Of a stretch of DNA of 64,000 nt, positions 1 through 8,300 are shown one piece after another (within the stretch, counting starts at the first letter, position 1; every line of letters begins with the position of its first letter). Origin of the DNA: Marinobacter gelidimuriae. GTDB lineage: Bacteria; Pseudomonadota; Gammaproteobacteria; Pseudomonadales; Oleiphilaceae. The notes under the pieces were generated by a model that saw only the letters and a list, made by a program, of their open reading frames with translations, was not told the DNA's origin and did not search any database. The translations under genes were made by a program, and so were the position numbers. The stretch spans positions 1 to 64,000 of the forward strand of contig NZ_KB889941.1 in NCBI RefSeq assembly GCF_000372805.1. The letters run 5' to 3'.

Positions 1-235
1 AGGTGTGCATGTGCAGTCAGCCGTTGCGTGTGGCATTACCAGCAAAGGGCCATGGCGTAGCGCTAAAACTCCAGGGATCAATCAAGCATTGTCTTTAAAA
101 TATTTGAAATCTGAGGGGCTTTATTCGTTGCGTGATGGTTGGATCAAGCTTCACTATCCTAAGTGAAACGCCCTGTGCGGACCCGCATGCAGGGTGTTGT
201 GGGGGCTGAGGGTTAGATACCCTCGGCTACCCGAT
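1..235 (+). mobile_element. 3' end of a group IIC (attC-type) intron
   Basis: Seen: an intron-encoded protein C-terminus (stop at 164-166) is followed at once by a 34-nt hairpin at about 168-201 with the layout of domain V. It has a CGC triad at 169-171, which is typical of class IIC rather than the AGC of other classes, two stems and a two-base bulge. A second hairpin at about 203-235 ends in CTACCCGAT, the usual 3' end of this class. The next bases, TAGAA, read on the minus strand as the interrupted first core of an attC. Known: IIC-attC introns insert into the bottom strand of attC sites, which is the plus strand here because the cassettes run on minus. The 5' part of the intron lies outside the window. 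Confidence 0.8.
2..166 (+). CDS. Group II intron reverse transcriptase/maturase, C-terminal fragment
   Basis: The last 54 codons of an open frame that enters from the left edge. It contains SKGPWRSAKTPGINQAL and ends SLRDGWIKLHYPK, the conserved tail of reverse transcriptase/maturases encoded by group IIC introns. Only the end of the protein is here, so the catalytic YADD motif cannot be checked. The stop falls three bases before the domain V hairpin, the normal arrangement in which the protein is encoded in domain IV. The role is splicing of the host intron and its retrotransposition into attC sites. Confidence 0.75.
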   Translation, partial: GVHVQSAVACGITSKGPWRSAKTPGINQALSLKYLKSEGLYSLRDGWIKLHYPK

Positions 236-267
236 TAGAAACTTTAGAGCGACTTGCACAATGCCTG
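236..267 (-). other. attC recombination site split by the intron (first core only)
   Basis: Read on the minus strand, bases after the membrane-protein gene end in TTTCTAA immediately before the intron 3' end. This fits the start of an attC R'' core (RYYYAAC) whose remaining bases would lie on the other side of the intron, outside the window. IIC-attC introns are known to enter at exactly this point of the core. The assignment depends on the intron being correctly delimited. Confidence 0.5.
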
Positions 268-1029
268 TCACTCTCTTTTGATCTGCTCACATGCGGAATA
301 CAGCCTCTTTGCATAAGCAAAAGCTCTAGTCCTTACCCACTTTTCTGTCACTAAGAAAACCCAAGCCCATAGCATCGATAAGTGAATGATGATGAGACCA
401 ACATACTCAAATGGGACTTCAGAAACCAGACTGCCAATCGTAATACTCTCAATACCTAAAAAGCTAAAATAGATAGCAAGTAAACTTCCCAAAATGGATG
501 CTAGAGTTATGAATATACCCATTATTTTAAATGACCTAATATTTCTACTAAACCCGTAGGAAATATTCTCTTTAAATAATAAATTATACTTGGCAGTGTC
601 CCGCGTGTGCTCCCTGAGGTAGTTTGACGCTGACGCATAAAGAGCGTCTGCCTCTGCAGGATTCAGCCTTTCATATTCATAGGTTGTTGGACTAAAGTTT
701 TGAACAACCAATCGCAGCTTTTCCATATAGCGGGATTTTGTAAAGCTATCCAAGGTGTTGTCAAAGTGTCTCAGTATGATAGTTGTAGGCGCTCCACCCC
801 ATTTTTTAAATAGATTTTCTTGTAGTTCGTTTCCCTTTGAGGACATTTGATTCGCCGCAAAGTTGATAATACCGAAGGCAACAAGAAATGTTAGGCCAGA
901 CCCCTCCCAAGTTCTTACAGGCTCAAAAAGAACCAGCAAAGATATAAATATTGGAAAAACCAAAAATAAGGCTGGTTTGACTCTGGCGTTGAAACTATAT
1001 TCATCGAAGTACTTTGACAGCTCGCTCAT
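268..1029 (-). CDS. Four-helix membrane protein, second gene of an integron cassette
   Basis: 253 aa, family not recognised. Hydrophobic helices at about residues 20-35, 46-60, 168-191 and 208-228 flank a polar central region (about 61-165) that should sit in the cytoplasm, giving a 2TM-soluble-2TM layout. It starts 17 bases after the stop of the metallo-beta-lactamase-fold gene at 1047-1943, with no attC between them, so the two form one two-gene cassette and probably one transcript. An enzyme paired with a small membrane protein is a layout often seen in anti-phage or toxin modules; that role is inference only. AT-rich compared with the chromosome to the right. Confidence 0.65.
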   Translation of the reverse strand: MSELSKYFDEYSFNARVKPALFLVFPIFISLLVLFEPVRTWEGSGLTFLVAFGIINFAANQMSSKGNELQENLFKKWGGAPTTIILRHFDNTLDSFTKSRYMEKLRLVVQNFSPTTYEYERLNPAEADALYASASNYLREHTRDTAKYNLLFKENISYGFSRNIRSFKIMGIFITLASILGSLLAIYFSFLGIESITIGSLVSEVPFEYVGLIIIHLSMLWAWVFLVTEKWVRTRAFAYAKRLYSACEQIKRE

Positions 1030-1046
1030 ATTTTTTAAACACCTTG

Positions 1047-1943
1047 CTAAAGCGTATATTCTGTCTCAACAGTAAGACTGCCAAAGTAGTTGGGGTAGCT
1101 TGCACATCCTTCGGCATTAAGAAAATCCTTTGAGTAGTCACTTTTCGAAGAATAAAAGTGGATTTTATCTCCGACACACTCCATCGTTATATTACCTGCT
1201 CTATTCTGGGTAAGTATTTCATATCCAGTGTAATAATTAAGATGACGAGATGGAGCTTCGCCAATGACAATAACTTGAGGATCAAGCTTTTCGAGCCAAG
1301 AATTTGGTATTTTCCCCGAATTCCTGCCATGGTGTGCCGCAAAAACAACAGTTGTTTTTTCCAATTCAATATCATCCACGATATCTTCCATGAACTGAGT
1401 CTCAAGATCCCCAAGCCAAAGGAAACTCGCTCCTCCAGAAAAGCTGTACCGAACCACAGCAGAAGTATTATTGTAACTTTCACCGGCATCGCATGCCCTT
1501 AGAGCTTCCTTAAAGTGCTCATTATCCGTATCTGGCCATAAGATATTGATGCCAGCACTTCCTCTTTCATCGTCCCCCATATTCATCCACCTTCGTGAAC
1601 ATCCTTTATATATGTAAAATGCCTTGTCGCTATCTCTTAATTCGCAGTATCTTTTGAACGATTCGGTATCCTTATCTTTAATAGCTTGATTCTTTACGGC
1701 ATAGAAGTTGTAGATTGGCAATGAGTCGTCAAGCCAGTGAATTCCACCAAAATGGTCTTCATCTGGGTGAGTGCATATAAACCGTCTTATACCTTTATCC
1801 TTACTCTCGTCTTTAAGTTCCTGGATAATTTCATCCCGGTTTTCATCAGAAAGGTCACAATCAATAATGGTAAAGTTATCACTCCCATGGCGAACGTAGA
1901 ACATATCACCCGCGCCAACTGCGTAGCTTTTTATAATTGGCAT
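1047..1943 (-). CDS. Metallo-beta-lactamase-fold hydrolase, ComEC/Rec2 type, cassette gene
   Basis: 298 aa, soluble, no signal peptide. The metal-binding motif is THPDEDH at residues 58-64, followed by GG; further ligands are Asp179 in LWLGDLE and His204-His205 in AAHHGRNSG. This set resembles the stand-alone ComEC/Rec2 hydrolase branch rather than true beta-lactamases. The likely activity is hydrolysis of a phosphodiester or nucleotide substrate, which the sequence does not identify. It is the first gene of a two-gene cassette with the membrane protein at 268-1029. No resistance function should be assumed. Confidence 0.75.
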   Translation of the reverse strand: MPIIKSYAVGAGDMFYVRHGSDNFTIIDCDLSDENRDEIIQELKDESKDKGIRRFICTHPDEDHFGGIHWLDDSLPIYNFYAVKNQAIKDKDTESFKRYCELRDSDKAFYIYKGCSRRWMNMGDDERGSAGINILWPDTDNEHFKEALRACDAGESYNNTSAVVRYSFSGGASFLWLGDLETQFMEDIVDDIELEKTTVVFAAHHGRNSGKIPNSWLEKLDPQVIVIGEAPSRHLNYYTGYEILTQNRAGNITMECVGDKIHFYSSKSDYSKDFLNAEGCASYPNYFGSLTVETEYTL

Positions 1944-2009
1944 AAAATTCTCCGTAAATTCTGGTAGTTTATCGAATTAAAAAAGTAGAATGCTCCGTTA
2001 TTGTGCTGT

Positions 2010-2107
2010 TCTAACGCCCAAATAACAGGCTAAAAATTGTTGGCCAAAATAAGCGAGGCACGAGCAGTGGCCAGCTGTTTTTAGTCCTAGTTGATTTGCT
2101 TGTTATG
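2010..2107 (-). other. attC site, 98 bp
   Basis: Minus strand: begins CATAACAAG (plus 2100-2107) and ends GGGCGTTAG (plus 2011-2018), the two core sites of an integron attC. Between them is a long imperfect palindrome: the arm at plus 2029-2047 pairs with that at 2068-2086 around GGCC. The TAA stop of the TIR gene (2103-2105) lies inside the first core, as usual in compact cassettes. It separates the TIR cassette from the metallo-hydrolase cassette. Confidence 0.85.
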
Positions 2108-2891
2108 TAACCTTTTTACCCTGAACCATAGGTATCATGTTGAACTCTCCTTGTTTTTTCTCATGCATTACACCTACTAGTTTCACTTGAGATCCATCTT
2201 TCGGTTCTAATTCCATGACAAATGGGAAGCCAGGTGCTGTGCTTCTTTCAATGCGAACGGATTGCGCATTATATTCTTGACCATCATTGAGTTTTATATT
2301 CGGTTGGAAGCCACCATATGTCATAGAGCTACTCAAACACTTAAAGTTAATTTCATTTTCCGAGTTATGAGTGAGAATTAAAAAGCTTGAAATTGCTTCT
2401 AGATAAAACTCTGCATGACATTCAACGAATGTTTTTCCATTCTCTTGAAAAGTGTAAGCACGTAAGTTTGAAAACTCTTGAGGGCCTTTTTGAAAAGTGT
2501 TTTTACCCGATGTAACGTCTACTAATTGTCTAAGAGCTATTTCAAGTCCTTGACCATATAAATCGATATATAAGGATTGCATTAAAATTGGTGGCATCAT
2601 GCAATCATCAATTTTAACAGGAATTATTTTAGTTTTGCCTTGAGTAGCCTTAAAAACTGCATTTTGCCATTCAAGTTCAACCATTTTACTTTGTAAGCTA
2701 TTTTTAGAAACAAAGAACAGAAAAAGTTCACAGTCCCCTAACCCTTGATTCATCTTATCTACTATTCCATCGCCCGGCTGTATAGACCAAGAATCATAAA
2801 ACACTTTGTCTTGTCCAAACAATTCCATAAGTCTGATGGCAATCTGTTCAACAACTGGTTTATCGTTATAATTATGAGATAGAAATATCAC
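2103..2891 (-). CDS. TIR-domain protein, integron cassette
   Basis: 262 aa. Residues 1 to about 125 are a bacterial TIR domain: MIFLSH at the start, SIQPGD near 36-41, LFLFFVSKNS near 57-65 and SKMVELEW at 68-75, which supplies the candidate catalytic glutamate (Glu72 or Glu74). The C-terminal half (about 130-262) looks like a beta-rich domain of unknown family. Many bacterial TIR proteins cleave NAD+ when triggered by infection. A stand-alone gene with its own sensor-like C-terminus in a cassette would fit such a role, but this is inference. The stop codon lies in the attC core. Confidence 0.8.
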   Translation of the reverse strand: MIFLSHNYNDKPVVEQIAIRLMELFGQDKVFYDSWSIQPGDGIVDKMNQGLGDCELFLFFVSKNSLQSKMVELEWQNAVFKATQGKTKIIPVKIDDCMMPPILMQSLYIDLYGQGLEIALRQLVDVTSGKNTFQKGPQEFSNLRAYTFQENGKTFVECHAEFYLEAISSFLILTHNSENEINFKCLSSSMTYGGFQPNIKLNDGQEYNAQSVRIERSTAPGFPFVMELEPKDGSQVKLVGVMHEKKQGEFNMIPMVQGKKVT

Positions 2892-2907
2892 GGAACATCC
2901 TTTTAGG

Positions 2908-3567
2908 TTACATAACGGTCAAGTGCAGCGCCTTGCTATGTGTATATTCTATTGCTTGCTCAAGCAAAAACCATGTTGTATCATCTTGTGGGAAGTTATT
3001 ATCTTTATGGTAAACAAAACCGTAATCAATAAGTTTTAAGTCGGGAAATTGATCCATGATTTCACCGGCAAAATCTCTTTTAAAAAGTTTCCCTTCGTGT
3101 CCACGGTATCTCACCTCGACAGGAGATGGATTGTAATATTCGGCGATGCAAATGTATTTTCTACTGGTTTTATGCAGTAGTTCATAGGCGTTTTTTAATT
3201 CGTTTGGATTGATATGTATCAGCACTCCTTTGATTAAAACAAAATCTATTTCTCCTTCATGCTGGAAATCAAGAATTGAGGAATGGTAGACCTTGATGTT
3301 TTCAATTTCATTTAGTTGATTTACTGCCTTTTCATTTATTTCTATTGCTGAAAGCTTTGCATTGGGCAATAGGCGTTTTATTGCTTCAAGGTTGAGACCA
3401 ATGTTTGCACCAAACTCAATAACACTTGAGATAGAATTTGTTGAATTTAATATTCTTGAAAACAATGCAGTATTTGAAGCGATGCTCGCTTCACCCTGGT
3501 TTCTTTCGATGTACTCGTCACCAAACTCACCTGACCAAAAATTTTCTTGCTCTGTTTTGTAGCTCAT
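2908..3567 (-). CDS. SAM-dependent methyltransferase, integron cassette
   Basis: 219 aa. Rossmann-type methyltransferase with motif I VIEFGANIGLN at residues 49-59, an acidic residue after strand 2 (AIEIN) and DFVLIKGVLIH later. The opening residues (ENFWSGEFGDEYIERN) match the family annotated as pseudaminic-acid-biosynthesis-associated methylases, known near flagellin and surface glycan genes. No such genes are adjacent here; it sits in a cassette, so the substrate is open. The reading frame runs through the whole collapsed attC at 2911-2940 and stops just beyond it, so the last nine or so residues are attC-encoded. Confidence 0.75.
   Translation of the reverse strand: MSYKTEQENFWSGEFGDEYIERNQGEASIASNTALFSRILNSTNSISSVIEFGANIGLNLEAIKRLLPNAKLSAIEINEKAVNQLNEIENIKVYHSSILDFQHEGEIDFVLIKGVLIHINPNELKNAYELLHKTSRKYICIAEYYNPSPVEVRYRGHEGKLFKRDFAGEIMDQFPDLKLIDYGFVYHKDNNFPQDDTTWFLLEQAIEYTHSKALHLTVM
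2911..2940 (-). other. Collapsed attC site, about 30 bp
   Basis: Minus strand: CATAGCAAGGCGCTGCAC at one end and CCGTTATG at the other, so both outer cores and one inner core are present, but the long palindrome between them is missing. The shortest well-studied attC sites are about 55-60 bp, so this is either a deletion derivative or a fused pair. If it cannot recombine, the methylase and TIR cassettes are locked together. Confidence 0.5.
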
Positions 3568-3601
3568 ATTTACTCCATATGATTGGATTGTTGAATTTTA
3601 C

Positions 3602-3674
3602 ACATAACGCCGCGCTCTGCGGAAATTTAGGAGCGCCAGCGAGTAAAATTTCCGTAGCAGCGCCTTGTTATGCG
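3602..3674 (-). other. attC site, about 72 bp
   Basis: Minus strand: GCATAACAAGGCGCTGC at the start and GCGGCGTTATG at the end, a textbook attC. The centre is a near-perfect palindrome with arms GGAAATTTTAC and AAATTTCC around a short GC-rich loop. The TAA stop of the nuclease gene (3668-3670) lies inside the first core. It separates the nuclease and methyltransferase cassettes. Confidence 0.9.
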
Positions 3675-4393
3675 CTTTCAAGTTCAATGCTCATTCTATA
3701 TATTTTAAGCTCTATTTTGTCAGTAATTGAGCAAGCCTGCCTTAAGCTGTCCTCGATGGAGCCAGCGACAATAACACCTGATATTTTTCTTTCAGGGAAT
3801 TGAGTTTCTAGTAAGCCTAGATACATAGATATTTGACCAAAGACCTTAAAGTCTGCGGCTCCGGATTTAAGCTCAACGGCTAGGAGTTCACCAGTATCAT
3901 TTTTTTCTAGCAATACATCTATTCTTCGCCCGCCTATCGAGTACTCAACGCCAAGATTGGACTCTCCAAAGATTTTGTAACCCGGAAATAGTTCTGATAT
4001 TTGAGCACATAGAGTTGTTTGTAAATCTCTTTCGTATGCAAAATTTGTTTGAGCTATTTCAGATTCTTTTTCGTTAGAAGAATCATCAATAATTTCAGAG
4101 TCTACTGTTGATATTTCGTGTTTATGAACAAAAAATTCTGCATACCTTGAAATGGCGGCTCGATACCGCCCATGCTGTTCATAGCCGAAAGATGAAAACC
4201 TGCCAGATTGACTATAGTCATGGGCAATCTTGCTTATCTGGGTTTGGTCAGTAATAGCGAATATATCTAGCTTTTCTCCGGTGTTTTGACTGTAATGATC
4301 TGATATTTGAGGAATACCGCGTGAATAGCTATTTGCCGCTCCAATTTCAGAGTATCCCCTTTTTATAAGCCAATTTTTAAATTGTTGTTCCAT
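3668..4393 (-). CDS. PD-(D/E)XK nuclease-like protein, integron cassette
   Basis: 241 aa. The C-terminal half carries a PD-(D/E)XK nuclease core: Asp159 in GGRRIDVLL, Glu174 and Lys176 in AVELKSG, and a helix with Gln187 (FGQISMYLG) as in type-II-like and NucS-related enzymes. The first 90 residues look helical and resemble a SAM-like or core-binding DNA-binding domain. The likely activity is DNA cleavage with an unknown target. It is the cassette nearest the chromosomal side of the array. A defence role is plausible from fold and location but not shown. Confidence 0.7.
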   Translation of the reverse strand: MEQQFKNWLIKRGYSEIGAANSYSRGIPQISDHYSQNTGEKLDIFAITDQTQISKIAHDYSQSGRFSSFGYEQHGRYRAAISRYAEFFVHKHEISTVDSEIIDDSSNEKESEIAQTNFAYERDLQTTLCAQISELFPGYKIFGESNLGVEYSIGGRRIDVLLEKNDTGELLAVELKSGAADFKVFGQISMYLGLLETQFPERKISGVIVAGSIEDSLRQACSITDKIELKIYRMSIELESA

Positions 4394-4411
4394 AGCTCGA
4401 ACTCTTTTTAC

Positions 4412-4440
4412 GCATAACAGCGTATTGGGCCGCGCCCTTC
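4412..4440 (-). other. Array-end half attC or attI-like site
   Basis: Minus strand reads GGGCGCGGCCCAATACGCTGTTATGCG just ahead of the nuclease cassette. The last bases are a good attC/attI crossover core (GTTATGC), but no matching first core can be found in the next 150 bases. It may be a truncated attC or a degenerate attI. No integrase gene lies beside it. Confidence 0.45.
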
Positions 4441-4620
4441 ATTATTGAATCATCTGACATCTTCGTTTTCACCCATCACGATTACGCAGTTTCCAAGCAA
4501 CTTACTCATAAAATTAGCCCAAAAACAGCCAATTACCAGCCTAACATCGTCAAACTTTGTAATATCACAACGCAATAACGAAGCTGCCACTCGATTACCA
4601 AAAATACTCGGCTGCCATCT

Positions 4621-4655
4621 AAAAAAGGCCCGAAGCAAAACCCCGAGCCTTTTTA
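4621..4655 (-). terminator. Rho-independent terminator after nrdJb
   Basis: On the minus strand, a GC-rich hairpin (AAAAAGGCTCG paired with CGGGCCTTTTTT around a loop) ends in a T run 22 bases past the nrdJb stop. It marks the chromosomal edge next to the cassette array. The rest of 4441-4676 holds no convincing gene. Confidence 0.75.
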
Positions 4656-4676
4656 TCACGTCATCAATCTACCAAA

Positions 4677-5363
4677 TCACCCACACTTACTGTCGCCACA
4701 ATTCAAACAAGTCGCACAGCCATCCATCACAATCACCGCTTTGGTGCTGCACTTGCCACACGTGGTGGCGTTGGGTGGGAAGTCACCGGACGTGTCGTCG
4801 TTGGTGGCTTTGCTCTGGTTGGCTTCAAAATCAGCGCGCTTTTCAGCGAGGATGCGTTTGGTGGTTTCGCTCATTTCTTCGCTTTCCAGCAGGCCAACGG
4901 CCTTGAGGTGCTTTTCAATCACGGCGCCGATTTCGGCGACCAGTGAGGGCATGAACACGCCGCCTTTTTTGAAGTAGCCGCCGTTGGGGTCGTATACCGA
5001 ACGCAGTTCTTCCACCAGGAAGGTCAGGTCGCCGCCTTTGCGGAATACCGCAGAGATGACGCGGGTGAGGGCGATGACCCACTGGAAGTGTTCCATCGAC
5101 TTGGAGTTGATGAACACTTCGTAGGGCTGGCGGCTTTCGTGGTCGGTGTCTACGTTCAGCAGAATGTCATTAATCGTAATGTACATTGCGTGCTCCGCCA
5201 CCGGCGGTTTGATTTTGTAGGTGGTGCCCAACAAAAATTCTGGCCGCTCGATGTATTCGTTCATCTTAACGAGCGTGCTTTCCACAGCCGGCGCAGGCTG
5301 GTTGTTTTCGTCGGCTTTGGTTACCCGATAACCGACGATTTTATTGCTGATTTTTACTGGCAT
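4677..5363 (-). CDS. nrdJb: B12-dependent ribonucleotide reductase, C-terminal subunit NrdJb
   Basis: 228 aa. It supplies the C-terminal part of class II (adenosylcobalamin-dependent) ribonucleotide reductase, which is split into two polypeptides as in Pseudomonas. The last 30 residues hold CGKC, CATC and further cysteines, a zinc-ribbon/redox tail used to re-reduce the active site. It starts 27 bases after the nrdJa stop, so the two are co-transcribed and should form one enzyme making deoxynucleotides without oxygen dependence. A terminator follows at 4621-4655. Confidence 0.85.
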   Translation of the reverse strand: MPVKISNKIVGYRVTKADENNQPAPAVESTLVKMNEYIERPEFLLGTTYKIKPPVAEHAMYITINDILLNVDTDHESRQPYEVFINSKSMEHFQWVIALTRVISAVFRKGGDLTFLVEELRSVYDPNGGYFKKGGVFMPSLVAEIGAVIEKHLKAVGLLESEEMSETTKRILAEKRADFEANQSKATNDDTSGDFPPNATTCGKCSTKAVIVMDGCATCLNCGDSKCG

Positions 5364-5390
5364 GTCTGTATTCCTGTGTCGGTTTTCGGA

Positions 5391-8300
5391 TCAATATTTT
5401 CCGTAAGTGCCTTCTTTCAGAGCATCAAACAGGTTGGCGGCGGAATGAATTTCGCCGTCGTAATCGACCTGTTCGTTACCCTTCAGTTTTACTTTGGTGC
5501 CATCGTCCAGGGTGAATTCGTAGACGGTGTTTTCTAAATCGGATTCTTTAACCAGTACGCCCTGGAAAGCTTCTGCGTTGAAGCGGAAGGTGGTGCAACC
5601 TTTCAGGCCTTTGTCGAAGGCGTACATGTAAATGTCTTTGAAGTCTTTGTAGGCGAAGTCTGTAGGCACGTTAGCGGTTTTGGAGATAGACGAATCTACC
5701 CACAACTGGGCCGCGGCCTGAATGTCTACGTGCTGGGCCGGGGTTACGTCATCCGAGGTGGTGAAGTAATCCGGCAGTTTTTTATCAGCGTCGTCCGAGA
5801 ACGGCATGGCGCCCGGGTTGCTCAGGTGGCGGTAGGCCAGCAACTCGAAGGAGAACACGTCGACTTTCTCTTTGGTTTTACGGCCTTCGCGAATGATGTT
5901 GCGGGCGTAATGGTGCGAGAAGCTTGGCTCTATGCCGTTACTGGCGTTGTTGGCCAGTGACAAGCTGATAGTACCGGTGGGCGCGATGGAGGTGTGGTGG
6001 GTAAAGCGGCCGCCTTTCTCTGCCAGCTGTGCCACCAGCTCCGGTTCTACTTCAGCGATGCGCTGCATGTAGCGGCTGTACTTGGCGTGCAGCACGCGGC
6101 CTTTGAGCTTGTCGCCCAGGTTGTAGCCGTCGGCTTTCAGCTGCGGGCATTTGCCCAGCATTTTCGGGGTGATTTCGAACTCGTCGTCCATGATCGGCGC
6201 CGCGCCTTTTTCTTCGCCCAGGGCCAGGGACTGGCGCCAGCCTTCTACGGCCATTTCGCGTACGACGTCTTCGGTGAACACCACAGATTTTTCAGAACCG
6301 TAAGGCATACGCAGCATGGCGAGGGTAGAACCCAGGCCCAGAATGCCCATGCCGTGGCGGCGCTTGTCGGTAATTTCGTGGCGTTGCTGTGCCAGCGGCA
6401 GGCCGTTGATTTCCACAACGTTGTCTAGCATGCGGGTGAAGATGCCGACGACTTTTTTGTACTTTTCATAGTTGAAGCTGGCTTTGTCGGTGAACGGGTA
6501 GTCCACGAACATGGTCAGGTTTACCGAGCCCAGCAGGCAGCTGCCGTAAGGGGGCAGGGGTTGTTCGCCGCAGTTGTGGGCGTGAAAACCGTTGGCATCG
6601 AAGGTATTGATACCGGGAACCTGCACGTCGTAAACGGCTTCGACAGACGCTGTTTCTATAGCAGTAACACGGGCTACGAAGCGCTCACGATTCATTTCCC
6701 GCTTGTAGCTGGATAGTGACGTTTCAAGCTGACTCTGTTTGTCGGTGTCGGCAAAACCCACTTCATCAGCAAAGCGGCGAAGGTTCTCTCCGCTTATGAT
6801 CAGTTCGTGCTGGGGCTGGGTGGGGTAAGCCTGTTGTCCGCCTTTGCCGTTCGGCAGGGTAGCGGTTGAGGCGGCGCGCCGGTCTTCGTAAATGCTGGCA
6901 ACGATGCCAAGGCGTAACAGCATGCGCTGGGTTGCCTTCAATCTTTGCAGGTCAGACTGTGCCAAGCGAACACTCACGCCTTTTTGCTGGGTGCCCTGTA
7001 CAGAACCGTCGGCGTCGAAAAAGCCCCGCAGGAAGCCGCGATAAGCCGCTGAAGATGCTTTTTCAAGACTTGCGGTAATAATATTATTACCCGGGCTCAT
7101 GCCCACGTCGTGTGCAAGCTGTTTCAGGGCAGCGGTGCTCATGCGGTATTCGTTACGGCCGCTGACTTGCTGCCAGCCGTTAAAATCGGCACGGTGGGGC
7201 AGGCTGCGCAGGGCTGTTTCAGCCGCCTGCATGATGGCGCTGTGGCCGGTGGCTGCCGGGCCGCCGTTAACGGCGATGGCGGGTTGCCATACCGACAGAA
7301 CGGCTTTGTCTTGCTTCAGAGTGCCGTCACCGACCAGCAAGCCCAGTAAATAGCCCTGGTCTTCATTCAGGGTGCCTTCCCAGTCGGCCAGCTTACGCTG
7401 ATCTTGAAGGAGTACGCGGTCGCCCTGTTGTAGTTCACCAGCGGCACACCATTCGGTTTCTGTGCGATAGCGGGTGAAAGCACTCACGCGGCGCACACGG
7501 TGATCAGCTGTCAGCTTGAGTTCGTAGCCTTCTGCAGTTTTCAGCACCATCGTTTCTTTGTCGGCGGTTTTGAAGAAGCCTTCGGCGCCGGATTCGTGGG
7601 CCTGACCGTCCACCATGGCGGTGAAGGGCTTGCCAATCAACTCGCTGACCTGGCGGGGGCCTTGGCTGGTCTGAACCCAGGTGTCACTGGTCACGCACGG
7701 GTTGGTGGCACGAATGTCCTCGCAGAACCAGTTGTTGTTCATCTGGTTTACTTTGTCGATCAGGATGAAACCTGGCTCGGCGTAGTCGTAGGTGGAGGTC
7801 ATGATGGTGTCCCAGATGAACTGGGCTTTCAGGGTGCGGTAAATGCGGCAGGCTATTTTGCCTTCGGCGTTCATCACGTAGTCTTTTACTACCGGGAAGT
7901 CACGGTATACAAACTGGGCCGGGTTGGTCAGGTCCAGGCCTTCTTCTTCTACTTCTTTATCGGTCACCGGGAAGGACAGGCTCCAGTCGGCGTTGTCACG
8001 TACGGCGTTGATGAAGTCTTCGGTGATCAGCAGCGACAGGTTGAACTGGCGCAGGCGGCCATCTTCACGCTTGGCCTGGATGAAGTCGATGATGTCTGGG
8101 TGGTGAATGTCAAACGTAGCCATTTGAGCGCCGCGGCGGCCACCGGCTGATGACACGGTGAAGCACATACGGTCGAAGATATCCATAAACGACAGCGGGC
8201 CGGATGTGGTGGCACCGGCGCCGGCGACGTAGGCACCGCGGGGGCGCAGGGTAGAGAATTCATAACCGATACCACAGCCGGCTTTAAGCGTTAGGCCTGC

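Noticed and set aside
863-1075. 70-aa plus-strand frame opposite the cassette membrane protein
   Set aside because: It lies wholly opposite the start of a better-supported gene and has no features of its own.
1047-1943. Beta-lactam resistance gene
   Set aside because: The fold and motifs (THPDEDH, AAHHGRNSG) are of the ComEC/Rec2 branch and there is no signal peptide, so an antibiotic role is not supported.
4450-4659. 69-aa minus-strand open frame between nrdJb and the cassettes
   Set aside because: Its start lies in the nrdJb terminator hairpin and it matches no family I recognise; likely chance.
4394-4676. Integron integrase between the array and nrdJb
   Set aside because: No tyrosine-recombinase motifs on either strand; the gap is only 283 bases.
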